From a virus, in the IMG/VR virus record IMGVR_UViG_3300042923_000281, positions 62,001 to 126,000 of that record: a stretch of DNA of 64,000 nucleotides; one strand, written 5' to 3'. The translations under genes were made by a program, and so were the position numbers. Below, one piece after another: positions 56,986 to 64,000 of this stretch; positions within the stretch are counted from its first letter, which is position 1, and each line of letters begins with the position of its first letter. The notes under the pieces were generated by a model. That model worked only from the letters and a program-made list of their open reading frames with translations. It was not told where the DNA came from and made no database searches.

Positions 56986-58110
56986 TTATTGTGCGAACGC
57001 ATCGCCGGCATTGGCAGCCAGCTCAGCCAGTTGCGAAGCGAGGTCGCCCTGTGGCTGATTCATTTGCGGTTGTTCGGTGAAACACTTGTCACGCAGGACA
57101 GCTTCCAGACCTTCCATGTGTTCGGTCAGGTAACGGGTCCATGGCTCGCAACGGCTGGCCATTTCGATGACTTCAGCGCTGGTCTTCCAACCAACGGTGG
57201 TGTACTTCTCTTCCAGCACCTTGAAGTCCATGTCTTCTTTGACACGGAACACGGCGATCACGCCCAGGTGGGTGTTGCCGACGAAGCCAGGCTTCTTCAT
57301 GTCACGGTCGGACACGAAGCCGCACGGTACGACGTTGCTGTTCAGTTCAGCTGGGGTTTCAGGACGGATCGGTGGCTTGCCGGTGATCAGTTGGAAGACC
57401 TGAGACACGGTGGTGCCTTCCAGTACGTAGAACGCGCCAGCAGCCGGGTTGATGGCATCACGACGCAGAACGAATTCAGCCGCCGGGATCATGGCGTCTT
57501 TCTTCAGCTCTTCGGTCAGTTCTTCAACGACCACAACCGACAGGCCTTCAGGCAGACCCAGACCCTGACACAGTACGGCCAGTTGCTCTTCGTCAGTCAG
57601 TGGACGCTCTTTGTCAGCAGCAGTGGAGAACGCCACTTCTTCGGACAGTTCACGAACGCCGGAGGTCAGGGTGGTGTAGAAGCTCGATGGCACTTCTTCA
57701 GCCGCGATGACCGTGCCTTCCTGAGGACCGGCGATGTAGTGAGGAGTCAGGTCACGGAATTCCAGGTGACCGCCGAAGCCGATGGAAAAGCCATCTTTCA
57801 GTTGAGCTTCAGCACCTGCCGCACGCTGGTACATGGCCCAGTAAGCGGTGTCGCCGACGATCTTGCCAGCCAGGGTGTAGAGGATCAGTTGACGCACGTT
57901 TTCCAGCTTGTCGATCAGGGAACGACGCATGCCGACGAAACCTTCGTCCATCTGCATCATCAGTTCGGAGATCTCGTTAGGCTCGTACAGGCGTGCATCA
58001 CCTGCCATGTTGCCGACCAGGTTGTTCGGTACGAACTCAGGCAAGATGCCGAAGGTCATTTCGTCACGTTTGGTGCGCTCGTACAGTTTCGGCAGTTGTG
58101 GCTGGGACAT
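56986..58110 (-). CDS. Nudix-like protein, 374 aa
   Basis: The ATG at 58110 follows AGGAG; a longer frame to 58161 is unlikely. Residues about 120-180 hold FSIGFGGHLEF and VRELSEEVAF, a split Nudix box with a long insertion, and later GFVSD with HLGVIAVFRV. Nudix enzymes cleave nucleoside diphosphate-linked compounds. The broken spacing of the box means activity is uncertain. It is the second Nudix gene here. Confidence 0.5.
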   Translation of the reverse strand: MSQPQLPKLYERTKRDEMTFGILPEFVPNNLVGNMAGDARLYEPNEISELMMQMDEGFVGMRRSLIDKLENVRQLILYTLAGKIVGDTAYWAMYQRAAGAEAQLKDGFSIGFGGHLEFRDLTPHYIAGPQEGTVIAAEEVPSSFYTTLTSGVRELSEEVAFSTAADKERPLTDEEQLAVLCQGLGLPEGLSVVVVEELTEELKKDAMIPAAEFVLRRDAINPAAGAFYVLEGTTVSQVFQLITGKPPIRPETPAELNSNVVPCGFVSDRDMKKPGFVGNTHLGVIAVFRVKEDMDFKVLEEKYTTVGWKTSAEVIEMASRCEPWTRYLTEHMEGLEAVLRDKCFTEQPQMNQPQGDLASQLAELAANAGDAFAQ

Positions 58111-58143
58111 GGTGTAACTCCTAATGGACAACGAAAGGGTGAA

Positions 58144-58166
58144 AGGGGTGAGTTGCCCCACCCCTA
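58144..58166 (-). terminator. Terminator-like hairpin
   Basis: AGGGGTG/CACCCCT stem between the 627-aa gene and the Nudix-like gene, with no long U-tract. Confidence 0.45.
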
Positions 58167-58170
58167 AGGT

Positions 58171-60054
58171 TTAGATCGACAGTTGAGCCGTCGCGGCCGA
58201 AGGCGCTACAGGAGCCACTTCAGGTTCAGCAACAGCGTTGCGCTCACGGATCACTGGCTTGCCAGCGACTTGAGGTTTGATGCGGTAGCCCGTACCGTCC
58301 ACAACGAAGCGGACGTCTTTGGCACCGAACAGCACTTGACCCGCCGCGTTCAGACGAGCATGCAGCACGATCTTCACTTCGCCCGTTTGGTTCGGGTGAC
58401 GAGGACCGAAGGTCAGGCCGATAGCCTGTTGACCTTCACAGCGCGGCAGTTGCGTTTCACGCGAGTAGTCTTCGATCGCACGACGGTGTTCGTACAGTTC
58501 GTTCTTGATACCGTCAGCCATCAGCGCCGGGTGAGGGGCGTACGGCATGGCGATACCATGGAACCAGAACATGATCGCTTCGTTATCGGTGTCATCGTTG
58601 TGGTAACCCACGACAGACGACGTCGACAGCGACAGGACCGGCAGGATGATCCGACCGTTCTGGGATACCGACTTGTCCGAGAGCAGTTCATGAGCCCGGA
58701 AGTTCTGGTTGTAGGTCCATGGGATGAACGGAGCACGACGCTCAGCCACGTCCCACTTGAAGATCGGCTTGGCGTCCATGTTCGCCATGACGTTCAGAAG
58801 CGAAGGCTTCCAGCTCATGTCGGTCATGTCCACGCCCAGGGCATCGACGTGTTTCAGCACTTCGTTGAAGAAGTACGCGATGTCCATGGTGATCGGTGCT
58901 TTGATCTGTTCCACTTCCACGCCCTTACGAGAGGCGAATTCGGTGAAGTCAGTCTGCGCCGACATCGGCTTGCCTTCGATCCAAGTCCAACGGTCCTTGG
59001 CTACCCACAGCGCTGGGATTTCCTTCTCAGAAGCTTCACGCTGCTGGAGGGAAGGCAGCCAGTCGTTGTCTTTCAGGAAGTTGGCCGTGCGTTCCAGTTG
59101 ACCCGACGATGCCGGGGCTTTGGTACGACGGTAGTTCACAGACGAGGTCTGCGACTTCCAGAAGGACACCAGACCCATTTCGTGAGCTTTGGTGCGGTGT
59201 TGCAGTTTCATCAGCTTCGCCGCTTCGAGCAGCAGCTTGCCCAGCATGGAGTTACGCAGTGCCGCCAACGCGCGGTGTTTCACGGCGAAGACCCAGATCT
59301 GGTTGACCAGGATGGTTTCTTTCTGGTAATCGTTGGCCGAGGTGTACGACACCAGCGACTGAGCGACTTGCAGATTGGCCAGCAGGTCAGCAAACGACTT
59401 GATCGTGGCTTCGCTGTTTTCCAGATGATCCAGGGTACGGGCTTGGAACATCTGCTCGACCCACATCACGGTTGGAAGGTCGACTTCCTTGGTGATCTTG
59501 ATCAGCGAGTTGACACGGTCAGCTGTCTTGTGGAACTCGTCGAACGAGATCTCACGGTCCAGGCCAGCGTAGCGGTGACGCAGGTAGTTCGGCTGGATGA
59601 AGTAGTGCTGCCAGGTCTGCTCACCGTCTTCCGACTTGGTGATGTTCTGGTAGTTCTTGTACGGGCCTTCCGGGTTGAACAGCGTAGTGACACGCCCTTC
59701 TTCCACGAAACGCTTCATCAGCGTGACCACTTCCTTGAAGAAAGGATCGGTGACGACCTTCGGGTTCCAGAACACCGATTCCAGACCTTGTTCGCCTTCG
59801 ACCACCAAGTGGCCAACGCGCGACATGAAGCGTGCACACTGCGAGCAGTTGTAATGCTGCACGATTTCACGGATGTGGTCTGGGTAGGCTGCCTTGGCAA
59901 CCTTCTCGATGGACTTGATGTAGAAGTTCATCAGCTTCTTGCGCTGCTGGGTAGCGAAGATCGCACCGGCGCCTGGGGCCAGTTTCGATTGCGCAGCGAT
60001 TTGAAGTTGGTCGAGCGATTCGTGGTACTTGAAAGCTTCAGCAACTTGAGGCAT
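58171..60054 (-). CDS. Large conserved-type protein with a Cys motif, 627 aa
   Basis: An early motif, near residue 68, reads HYNCSQCARFMSRVG, followed by LESVFWN. The YxCxxCRxF pattern at this position recalls a widespread phage family of unknown function, and the two cysteines may bind a metal. The rest is helical. Start at 60054 follows AAGGAAG. It is the largest gene of the early-type region and may be a key host-takeover or replication protein. The function is not known. Confidence 0.65.
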   Translation of the reverse strand: MPQVAEAFKYHESLDQLQIAAQSKLAPGAGAIFATQQRKKLMNFYIKSIEKVAKAAYPDHIREIVQHYNCSQCARFMSRVGHLVVEGEQGLESVFWNPKVVTDPFFKEVVTLMKRFVEEGRVTTLFNPEGPYKNYQNITKSEDGEQTWQHYFIQPNYLRHRYAGLDREISFDEFHKTADRVNSLIKITKEVDLPTVMWVEQMFQARTLDHLENSEATIKSFADLLANLQVAQSLVSYTSANDYQKETILVNQIWVFAVKHRALAALRNSMLGKLLLEAAKLMKLQHRTKAHEMGLVSFWKSQTSSVNYRRTKAPASSGQLERTANFLKDNDWLPSLQQREASEKEIPALWVAKDRWTWIEGKPMSAQTDFTEFASRKGVEVEQIKAPITMDIAYFFNEVLKHVDALGVDMTDMSWKPSLLNVMANMDAKPIFKWDVAERRAPFIPWTYNQNFRAHELLSDKSVSQNGRIILPVLSLSTSSVVGYHNDDTDNEAIMFWFHGIAMPYAPHPALMADGIKNELYEHRRAIEDYSRETQLPRCEGQQAIGLTFGPRHPNQTGEVKIVLHARLNAAGQVLFGAKDVRFVVDGTGYRIKPQVAGKPVIRERNAVAEPEVAPVAPSAATAQLSI

Positions 60055-60085
60055 GGAATCTTCCTTTGGTTACGAAATAGATGGG

Positions 60086-60445
60086 TTACTGGACTGTTTC
60101 GAGGGTAGAGGTTCTGTCTACCAACGTCTGCGCGTTGAAGTCAAGAACCCAGAACACCTGTACTACAGCGTGGATGGCGATGTCGGAGGCCGCTTCCTTG
60201 TCACCCATGTCGAGGATGTTGAGGAGCCACACGCCCTCGGGGAGGGCTTCGGCGTCACTGCTCAGCAGCGAAGCATCGTTGGACAGGCGAGTCACCAGCC
60301 CACGACGACGGCCGCGCTTAGCAACCAGTTCGCTGAGAGCGTTGTCCAGTTTCTCACGGAACTCTGGATAGATCGCAGGACACTGTTTGCGCACCATTTC
60401 AAAGATGGCGTAGATGTCGTACTGCGTAGTGGGAGTCGTTTCCAC
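60086..60445 (-). CDS. Small protein, GTG start, 120 aa
   Basis: GTG at 60445 lies seven bases after AGGAG, so it is chosen over the upstream ATG inside the next gene. Soluble with a basic loop (KRGRRRGLVTRL). No family recognised. Confidence 0.6.
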   Translation of the reverse strand: METTPTTQYDIYAIFEMVRKQCPAIYPEFREKLDNALSELVAKRGRRRGLVTRLSNDASLLSSDAEALPEGVWLLNILDMGDKEAASDIAIHAVVQVFWVLDFNAQTLVDRTSTLETVQ

Positions 60446-60455
60446 GGTGTTACTC

Positions 60456-60728
60456 CTATTTGCCGTTTCCGGCACGATCGTAGTAGCGTTGGAGTTTGGC
60501 GTACAGTGCGGCTTTACTGCGAGTCAAGCCTTTACTGATCCCTTTCGGGGATTTGTTCTGCGGGTTCCAGAACACATCACGCAGGTTGGTGTGGGTGAGC
60601 AGGATCTGCACCATGTAGGTGTCGAACAACCGGCGCTTTGGATTCCAGTGAGACTTGTCGGCCTTCAACTGCTCAATCCCTTCCGTCCCAACGTACTGGA
60701 AGTGTTTCTTACCGAGTCGTCTGCACAT
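60456..60728 (-). CDS. Small basic protein, 90 aa
   Basis: Its start shares one base with the Nudix stop (TGATG). Basic and helical, with KGISKGLTRSKAALYAKLQR. Nucleic-acid binding is possible; nothing more can be said. Confidence 0.62.
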   Translation of the reverse strand: MCRRLGKKHFQYVGTEGIEQLKADKSHWNPKRRLFDTYMVQILLTHTNLRDVFWNPQNKSPKGISKGLTRSKAALYAKLQRYYDRAGNGK

Positions 60729-61204
60729 CAGTCAGGCCTCAACCGGGTCATGCCTTCGTTTGCCTTGAGGCTCACGTAGACTTTCTCCATGTAGTTCTTG
60801 AACGGCAGGAACAGAGGCTCAGGCAGTTCGGCCAGATCGTACCAGTCCCAGCCTTCGCACTTTTCAGGCTCAAGGTTCTGGGCTTCACCTTCGTTGAAAC
60901 GAGACGCCACGAAGAGGGTAGCGTAATGCTTGCCTTCCTCTTCGAAGTGATCGTTGGTGTACCCGGCTTGGAAGATCGGATCATGGACAACGATCCCGGT
61001 CTCTTCCAAGACTTCACGCTTGGCACACGTGCCGACCGTTTCACCGAACTCCAGACCGCCACCTGGAACAGAATAGGTGCCAGCACCATGACTGCCTTTG
61101 CGTTTACCCATCAAGATCTTGGTACCGCGCATGAGGATCACCCCCACGCCTACACGAACATTCTGCTGAACGTCCGCTACACCCACATCCGACTTCTCAA
61201 CCAT
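60728..61204 (-). CDS. Nudix hydrolase, 158 aa
   Basis: A full Nudix box spans residues 49-71: GGLEFGE, seven residues, then REVLEETGI. The domain ahead of it, VGVGVILMRGTKILMGKRKG, and the size resemble small Nudix enzymes that hydrolyse (d)NTPs or sanitise oxidised nucleotides. It would help nucleotide metabolism or remove nucleotide-linked signals. Start at 61204, three bases after the upstream gene. ACGT-type spacing and overlap suggest tight coupling. Confidence 0.82.
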   Translation of the reverse strand: MVEKSDVGVADVQQNVRVGVGVILMRGTKILMGKRKGSHGAGTYSVPGGGLEFGETVGTCAKREVLEETGIVVHDPIFQAGYTNDHFEEEGKHYATLFVASRFNEGEAQNLEPEKCEGWDWYDLAELPEPLFLPFKNYMEKVYVSLKANEGMTRLRPD

Positions 61205-61206
61205 TG

Positions 61207-61494
61207 TTACGTCCTTTTGATGACCGACGCGTCAAACACGCCTTTACAGACCAGACCGTGTACCTTGATACCGCGCGAGTTCTTCGCGACAAACGCGGTG
61301 CGATAAAGGTTGTTGCCACAGCCAGTGTACTGCCGTCCAGTGATATGGATGTCAGTGTAGCCTTCGTCTTCGAGGTGCCGAGTTGCACCGACGGGATCGG
61401 CATAGCCGACATCCACTGCGAACGCCACTGCTGCCAACACAGCCGCCACCATCAACTGTTGTGCCAAGAGGGCGTTGCTTTTCTTTCTAGCCAT
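61207..61494 (-). CDS. Small secreted or membrane protein, 95 aa
   Basis: A hydrophobic segment at about residues 12-31 (LAQQLMVAAVLAAVAFAV) acts as signal or anchor. The rest has GYTDIHITG, TGCGNN, FVAKNSRGIKVHG and a VCKG end, a pattern seen in many small phage-encoded exported proteins. No activity assigned. A single pair of Cys may form a disulfide. Confidence 0.62.
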   Translation of the reverse strand: MARKKSNALLAQQLMVAAVLAAVAFAVDVGYADPVGATRHLEDEGYTDIHITGRQYTGCGNNLYRTAFVAKNSRGIKVHGLVCKGVFDASVIKRT

Positions 61495-61500
61495 GCTTGC

Positions 61501-62592
61501 TTACTCGTCTACGTTGCGAACTTGTTTCTTGGGAACCTTGACCGACGGCTGGAACTTCCAGCCAACGTTGTTGACGTGATCATTCTTCAACCCCATGCGG
61601 ATCTTTTCGTTGATCAGGCACAGGGAACCGTCACTGTTTTTGCTGATGAGGCCGCTGACTTCAATCGCCTGCTTCTTGAAGAAGGTACGCCATGCGGCTG
61701 GCAACTCGTGGCGGTTGATACGCAGATCGAAGGTGTCGCCGTCTTTGACCTTGTCCCAGAACGACTCGAAAGCTTTCTGGATCAGTAGTTCGGACTCACC
61801 AGTGGTGTGCAGAATCAGTTCCATCCCGTAATAGAAGTCAGCCACATTGGACGGACGACGGGCTTTACCAAAGATGCGTTCATCATCGGTCATTGGATCA
61901 GTGTACGCTGCAATGGTCAGGTGGTACGCCAGATCGGCACGACCGGCTTTGGTCAGGTGACCTTGCTGCTCGTTGAACCACTGAGGCAAGACACGTTTGA
62001 TCCACGGATGCAGCGCAATCTGCTGACGGATCTCTTCAGCGCGGTGATTGCCGAAGGTGTCCGTGAACAGCAACAGACGACGAGAGGCGTCTTCCATCTC
62101 CTCGGTCATGTTGTACGAGTCAGGCACGATGACGTGAGTCTTGCCGACCTTATCGAGATCACGCAACGAAGGAGGTAGGGAGTCGATCAGACAGAGGATC
62201 GTCGGATCGTCGTTAGCAGCGTATCGCAGCTTGTCCAACCATTCTTCGGCGGTAGGGAAGGGCGGGTTGTTCTCGATCAGCTTCTCCGCCATATCCACCG
62301 CAGCTTCGACTTCGATGCCGCCGGTGGTGTCCAACAGGTGCTCGTCCAGTGGATAGAGCATCATGCCGACCAGTACCTTGTTGTAGCGGACCAGTTGCTT
62401 GGAGCCATTCCCGTCAGCGTGCATAAGGACTTCGACGTGGCGACGCTCTGGCAGCGTGCTCAGGTTCTCGCCTTTTTGGATGGTCTCCAACAGCGCCTGC
62501 ATGGTGTTGGTTTCAAGTTTGATCGGGTCGCCAAAAGAGGCTTTGGTGTCACCCACCGAAACGGCAGGATAGAACAGGTTCTGTAACGACAT
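61501..62592 (-). CDS. Unknown protein, 363 aa
   Basis: Soluble, alpha/beta, with a YNMTEEMEDASRRLLLF helix-like centre and a basic C-terminal tail (VKVPKKQVRN). No recognisable motif. ATG at 62592 is followed closely by the 95-aa gene. Function unknown. Confidence 0.65.
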   Translation of the reverse strand: MSLQNLFYPAVSVGDTKASFGDPIKLETNTMQALLETIQKGENLSTLPERRHVEVLMHADGNGSKQLVRYNKVLVGMMLYPLDEHLLDTTGGIEVEAAVDMAEKLIENNPPFPTAEEWLDKLRYAANDDPTILCLIDSLPPSLRDLDKVGKTHVIVPDSYNMTEEMEDASRRLLLFTDTFGNHRAEEIRQQIALHPWIKRVLPQWFNEQQGHLTKAGRADLAYHLTIAAYTDPMTDDERIFGKARRPSNVADFYYGMELILHTTGESELLIQKAFESFWDKVKDGDTFDLRINRHELPAAWRTFFKKQAIEVSGLISKNSDGSLCLINEKIRMGLKNDHVNNVGWKFQPSVKVPKKQVRNVDE

Positions 62593-62649
62593 GGTGAGAT
62601 CTCACTGGTAGACATAGATGTTGAAGGGTTCGTTTCTTTTGACATGCGG

Positions 62650-62676
62650 CATAAACGCCGCCCCGAAGGACGGCGT
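62650..62676 (-). terminator. Terminator with GCATA flank
   Basis: ACGCCG/CGGCGT stem with a central CCC/GGA region and GAAG loop, preceded by GGCATAA. It closes the 159-aa gene. Confidence 0.6.
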
Positions 62677-62680
62677 CGAA

Positions 62681-63160
62681 TCAGCGATAGGTATCGTAAC
62701 TCGGGTGCGTAAACGGCACGCTCTTCCTCGAGAGATCACCCAGCAATTCAGTGCGCTCCTTGCGTTCCAGCAAGTTGATTGCGAAACGAGCAAGTTTCAG
62801 CGGGGTGAGATCACCCTGCCGTTCAAAGATGTACCAGTTGTTGAGCTCGACCGCACGGAAGGCTCCTGGCAACGTGTTGTTGATGTACCCTTGCACGAGG
62901 GTGGCTTCTCGTTGGGTGACACCTTCAAGTGTGGCATCAAGGATCTGAAGTTCCTTCACGCGGGTAGGACGGTTGCGTGGAGCACCAGTCTTTTCCCACA
63001 GACGTTCCAATGCCTTCTCGTCTTTAACGCAGAGCCCCCGCTCTACATCAAACCTGACGAGCGCCATCCCTTGCTTAGCCGGAACTTCTCCCTTGACTAG
63101 AAACAGCTCATTACCCGGTTGCCCCAAGATCACCGGTACTACATATTTGCCTTTCGACAT
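62681..63160 (-). CDS. Unknown protein, 159 aa
   Basis: Mixed alpha/beta, with an N-terminal YVVPVILGQPGNELFLV strand pair. No known motif. ATG at 63160. A promoter-like variant lies at 63233 upstream. Confidence 0.62.
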   Translation of the reverse strand: MSKGKYVVPVILGQPGNELFLVKGEVPAKQGMALVRFDVERGLCVKDEKALERLWEKTGAPRNRPTRVKELQILDATLEGVTQREATLVQGYINNTLPGAFRAVELNNWYIFERQGDLTPLKLARFAINLLERKERTELLGDLSRKSVPFTHPSYDTYR

Positions 63161-63232
63161 GGAGAGTTATCCCTTAAAACTCAGCTCGACTCTTATTCTT
63201 CACGGTTATGTGTTGGCTTTATTGTCATGCTC

Positions 63233-63258
63233 GTGGATAATGTAGGGTCATTTAATGA
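63233..63258 (-). promoter_or_regulatory. Variant promoter-like element
   Basis: The minus strand reads TGACCCTACATTATCCAC, matching the 56630 variant. It precedes the 159-aa gene and follows a terminator. Confidence 0.4.
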
Positions 63259-63300
63259 TGGAGTGGAATACCCCAATCATACAATGATGCGAAATAAAGG

Positions 63301-63316
63301 GAGGGCCGAAGCCCTC
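63301..63316 (-). terminator. Terminator hairpin
   Basis: GAGGGC/GCCCTC with a CGAA loop, followed on the minus strand by a weak U-run. It closes the partial gene at the right edge. Confidence 0.6.
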
Positions 63317-63319
63317 ACC

Positions 63320-64000
63320 TTATAGAACGCCTGGACCACCGAGCACAAGCAGCGAGCCTTCAAAGTCCAAGTAGTAGGACCAGTAGGGTGCAACCGTGTT
63401 CTTGTAGAGACGCCCTGGGGTCATCACATCAGGGTTGGTGAACTTCCCTGCATTGACCCACGAGCTTGTGGTAGCGTTCCAACGCCACACCGTTTTATCA
63501 CGGCTGTCGATGATGTCACGCTTGGCCACCGGCACTTGCAGGTTCTTCCACGTAGCTGCTGGTTGAGACACAGCAATGTAACCAATCTGGCACGGAGACT
63601 GGAACATGACCGGGATGTCAACCGTGGCGAAGATAGGGTTCGGCCATGGAGTACCGTCTGCCTGTGTGGCAGTGATTTCCAATTGGTTAGTCTTCTTGCG
63701 AACGACCTTGACCTTGATGCCCGCTTGCAGAGGCCCAGCCGCTGCCCACGTTTGACGAGGAATACCCAACTCCTGAGACCACAACGGAACAGCGCCGTTA
63801 GCAGCGCCTTGGTTATAGTTCACACCGCACCAAATGACTGGTGTTTTGGTTTCGTCGTAGTTGCCCGCTGGGAGCATACCGCCGCCGCTGACCAAGACTG
63901 TCAAGGTGTACTCTCGACCATTGGCTCGCTTGAATGCCGCGCACATGCCGATGGTGTCGTCATCACCACCCGTTGACTTCATGATGGTTTCGAAGGTGTA
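63320..64000 (-). CDS. Partial, probable virion protein with a beta-rich domain, at least 226 aa
   Basis: The frame is open through the right edge of the window, so the start lies outside. The visible part has MKSTGGDDDTIGMCAAF, then a LTVLVSGGG-type strand, a TRQxW-like central part and a Gly-rich YLDFEGSLLVLGG end. The pattern suggests a lectin-like or surface-binding beta sandwich as found in phage fibres and baseplate proteins. Assignment is by composition only. Confidence 0.5.
   Translation of the reverse strand, partial: YTFETIMKSTGGDDDTIGMCAAFKRANGREYTLTVLVSGGGMLPAGNYDETKTPVIWCGVNYNQGAANGAVPLWSQELGIPRQTWAAAGPLQAGIKVKVVRKKTNQLEITATQADGTPWPNPIFATVDIPVMFQSPCQIGYIAVSQPAATWKNLQVPVAKRDIIDSRDKTVWRWNATTSSWVNAGKFTNPDVMTPGRLYKNTVAPYWSYYLDFEGSLLVLGGPGVL

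Noticed and set aside
58183-60108. 641-codon plus-strand frame
   Set aside because: Antisense to the 627-aa gene.
1-64000. Insertion sequences, integrase, attachment sites
   Set aside because: No transposase, recombinase, terminal repeats or target duplications were seen.

Overview
The window is part of the genome of a large tailed bacteriophage, most likely a phiKZ-related jumbo myovirus of a Gram-negative, probably pseudomonad, host. The case rests on protein reading. There is a 753-residue major capsid precursor whose N-terminal 140 residues are packed with S-x-E processing motifs. There is a very large portal, and two further proteins carry the same S-x-E motifs. A 550-residue protein near the capsid gene looks like the N-terminal half of a split phage RNA polymerase beta subunit. 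A two-component spanin (inner-membrane protein plus lipoprotein) implies an outer membrane. Base composition is about mid-50s percent GC by eye. I found no tRNA, rRNA, CRISPR array, insertion sequence or integrase. No assignment was checked against a database.

Layout. 1-9040 (minus): small membrane proteins, a probable DEDDh exonuclease, a cassette of four overlapping small membrane proteins, then the portal. 9075-15937 (plus): five virion proteins, a RuvC-like resolvase and two small membrane proteins. 15988-24605 (minus): a CYTH-like protein, a disordered 640-residue protein, the RNA polymerase beta-like subunit, a C-terminally anchored coiled-coil protein and the major capsid protein. 24632-26206 (plus): a DnaB-like helicase. 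26250-32928 (minus): structural and metabolic genes including a DHH phosphoesterase and dCTP deaminase. 33113-38870 (plus): class I ribonucleotide reductase large and small subunits, then three virion or tail-fibre-like proteins. 38918-41805 (minus): three genes ending with a putative inner-body protein. 41852-45097 (plus): an SNF2-type helicase and a second putative internal head protein. 45153-63982 (minus, with one plus gene at 49059): a dense region of small, mostly unrecognised genes that looks early or host-interacting. It holds the spanins, a Lys/Ala/Pro-rich basic protein, an Arc-type regulator, an HslV-like Ntn hydrolase, an AAA+ ATPase, two Nudix proteins and a long conserved Cys-motif protein.

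The genes work together in three groups. Nucleotide supply comes from ribonucleotide reductase, dCTP deaminase and Nudix. DNA and RNA processing comes from two helicases, a resolvase, an exonuclease, a phosphoesterase and an RNA polymerase subunit. Head assembly uses portal, capsid and internal proteins that share a protease motif.

Transcription signals are unusually uniform. Most are on the minus strand, where a promoter-like element (TTCGAAT, about 10 bases, then CAATACATnATTAC) recurs; two copies share 36 identical bases. Strong hairpins, often bounded by GCATA and TATGC, separate units. The five convergent gene junctions all carry long, nearly or fully perfect hairpins that should work in both directions. 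Four intergenic stretches contain folded, possibly non-coding RNA elements.
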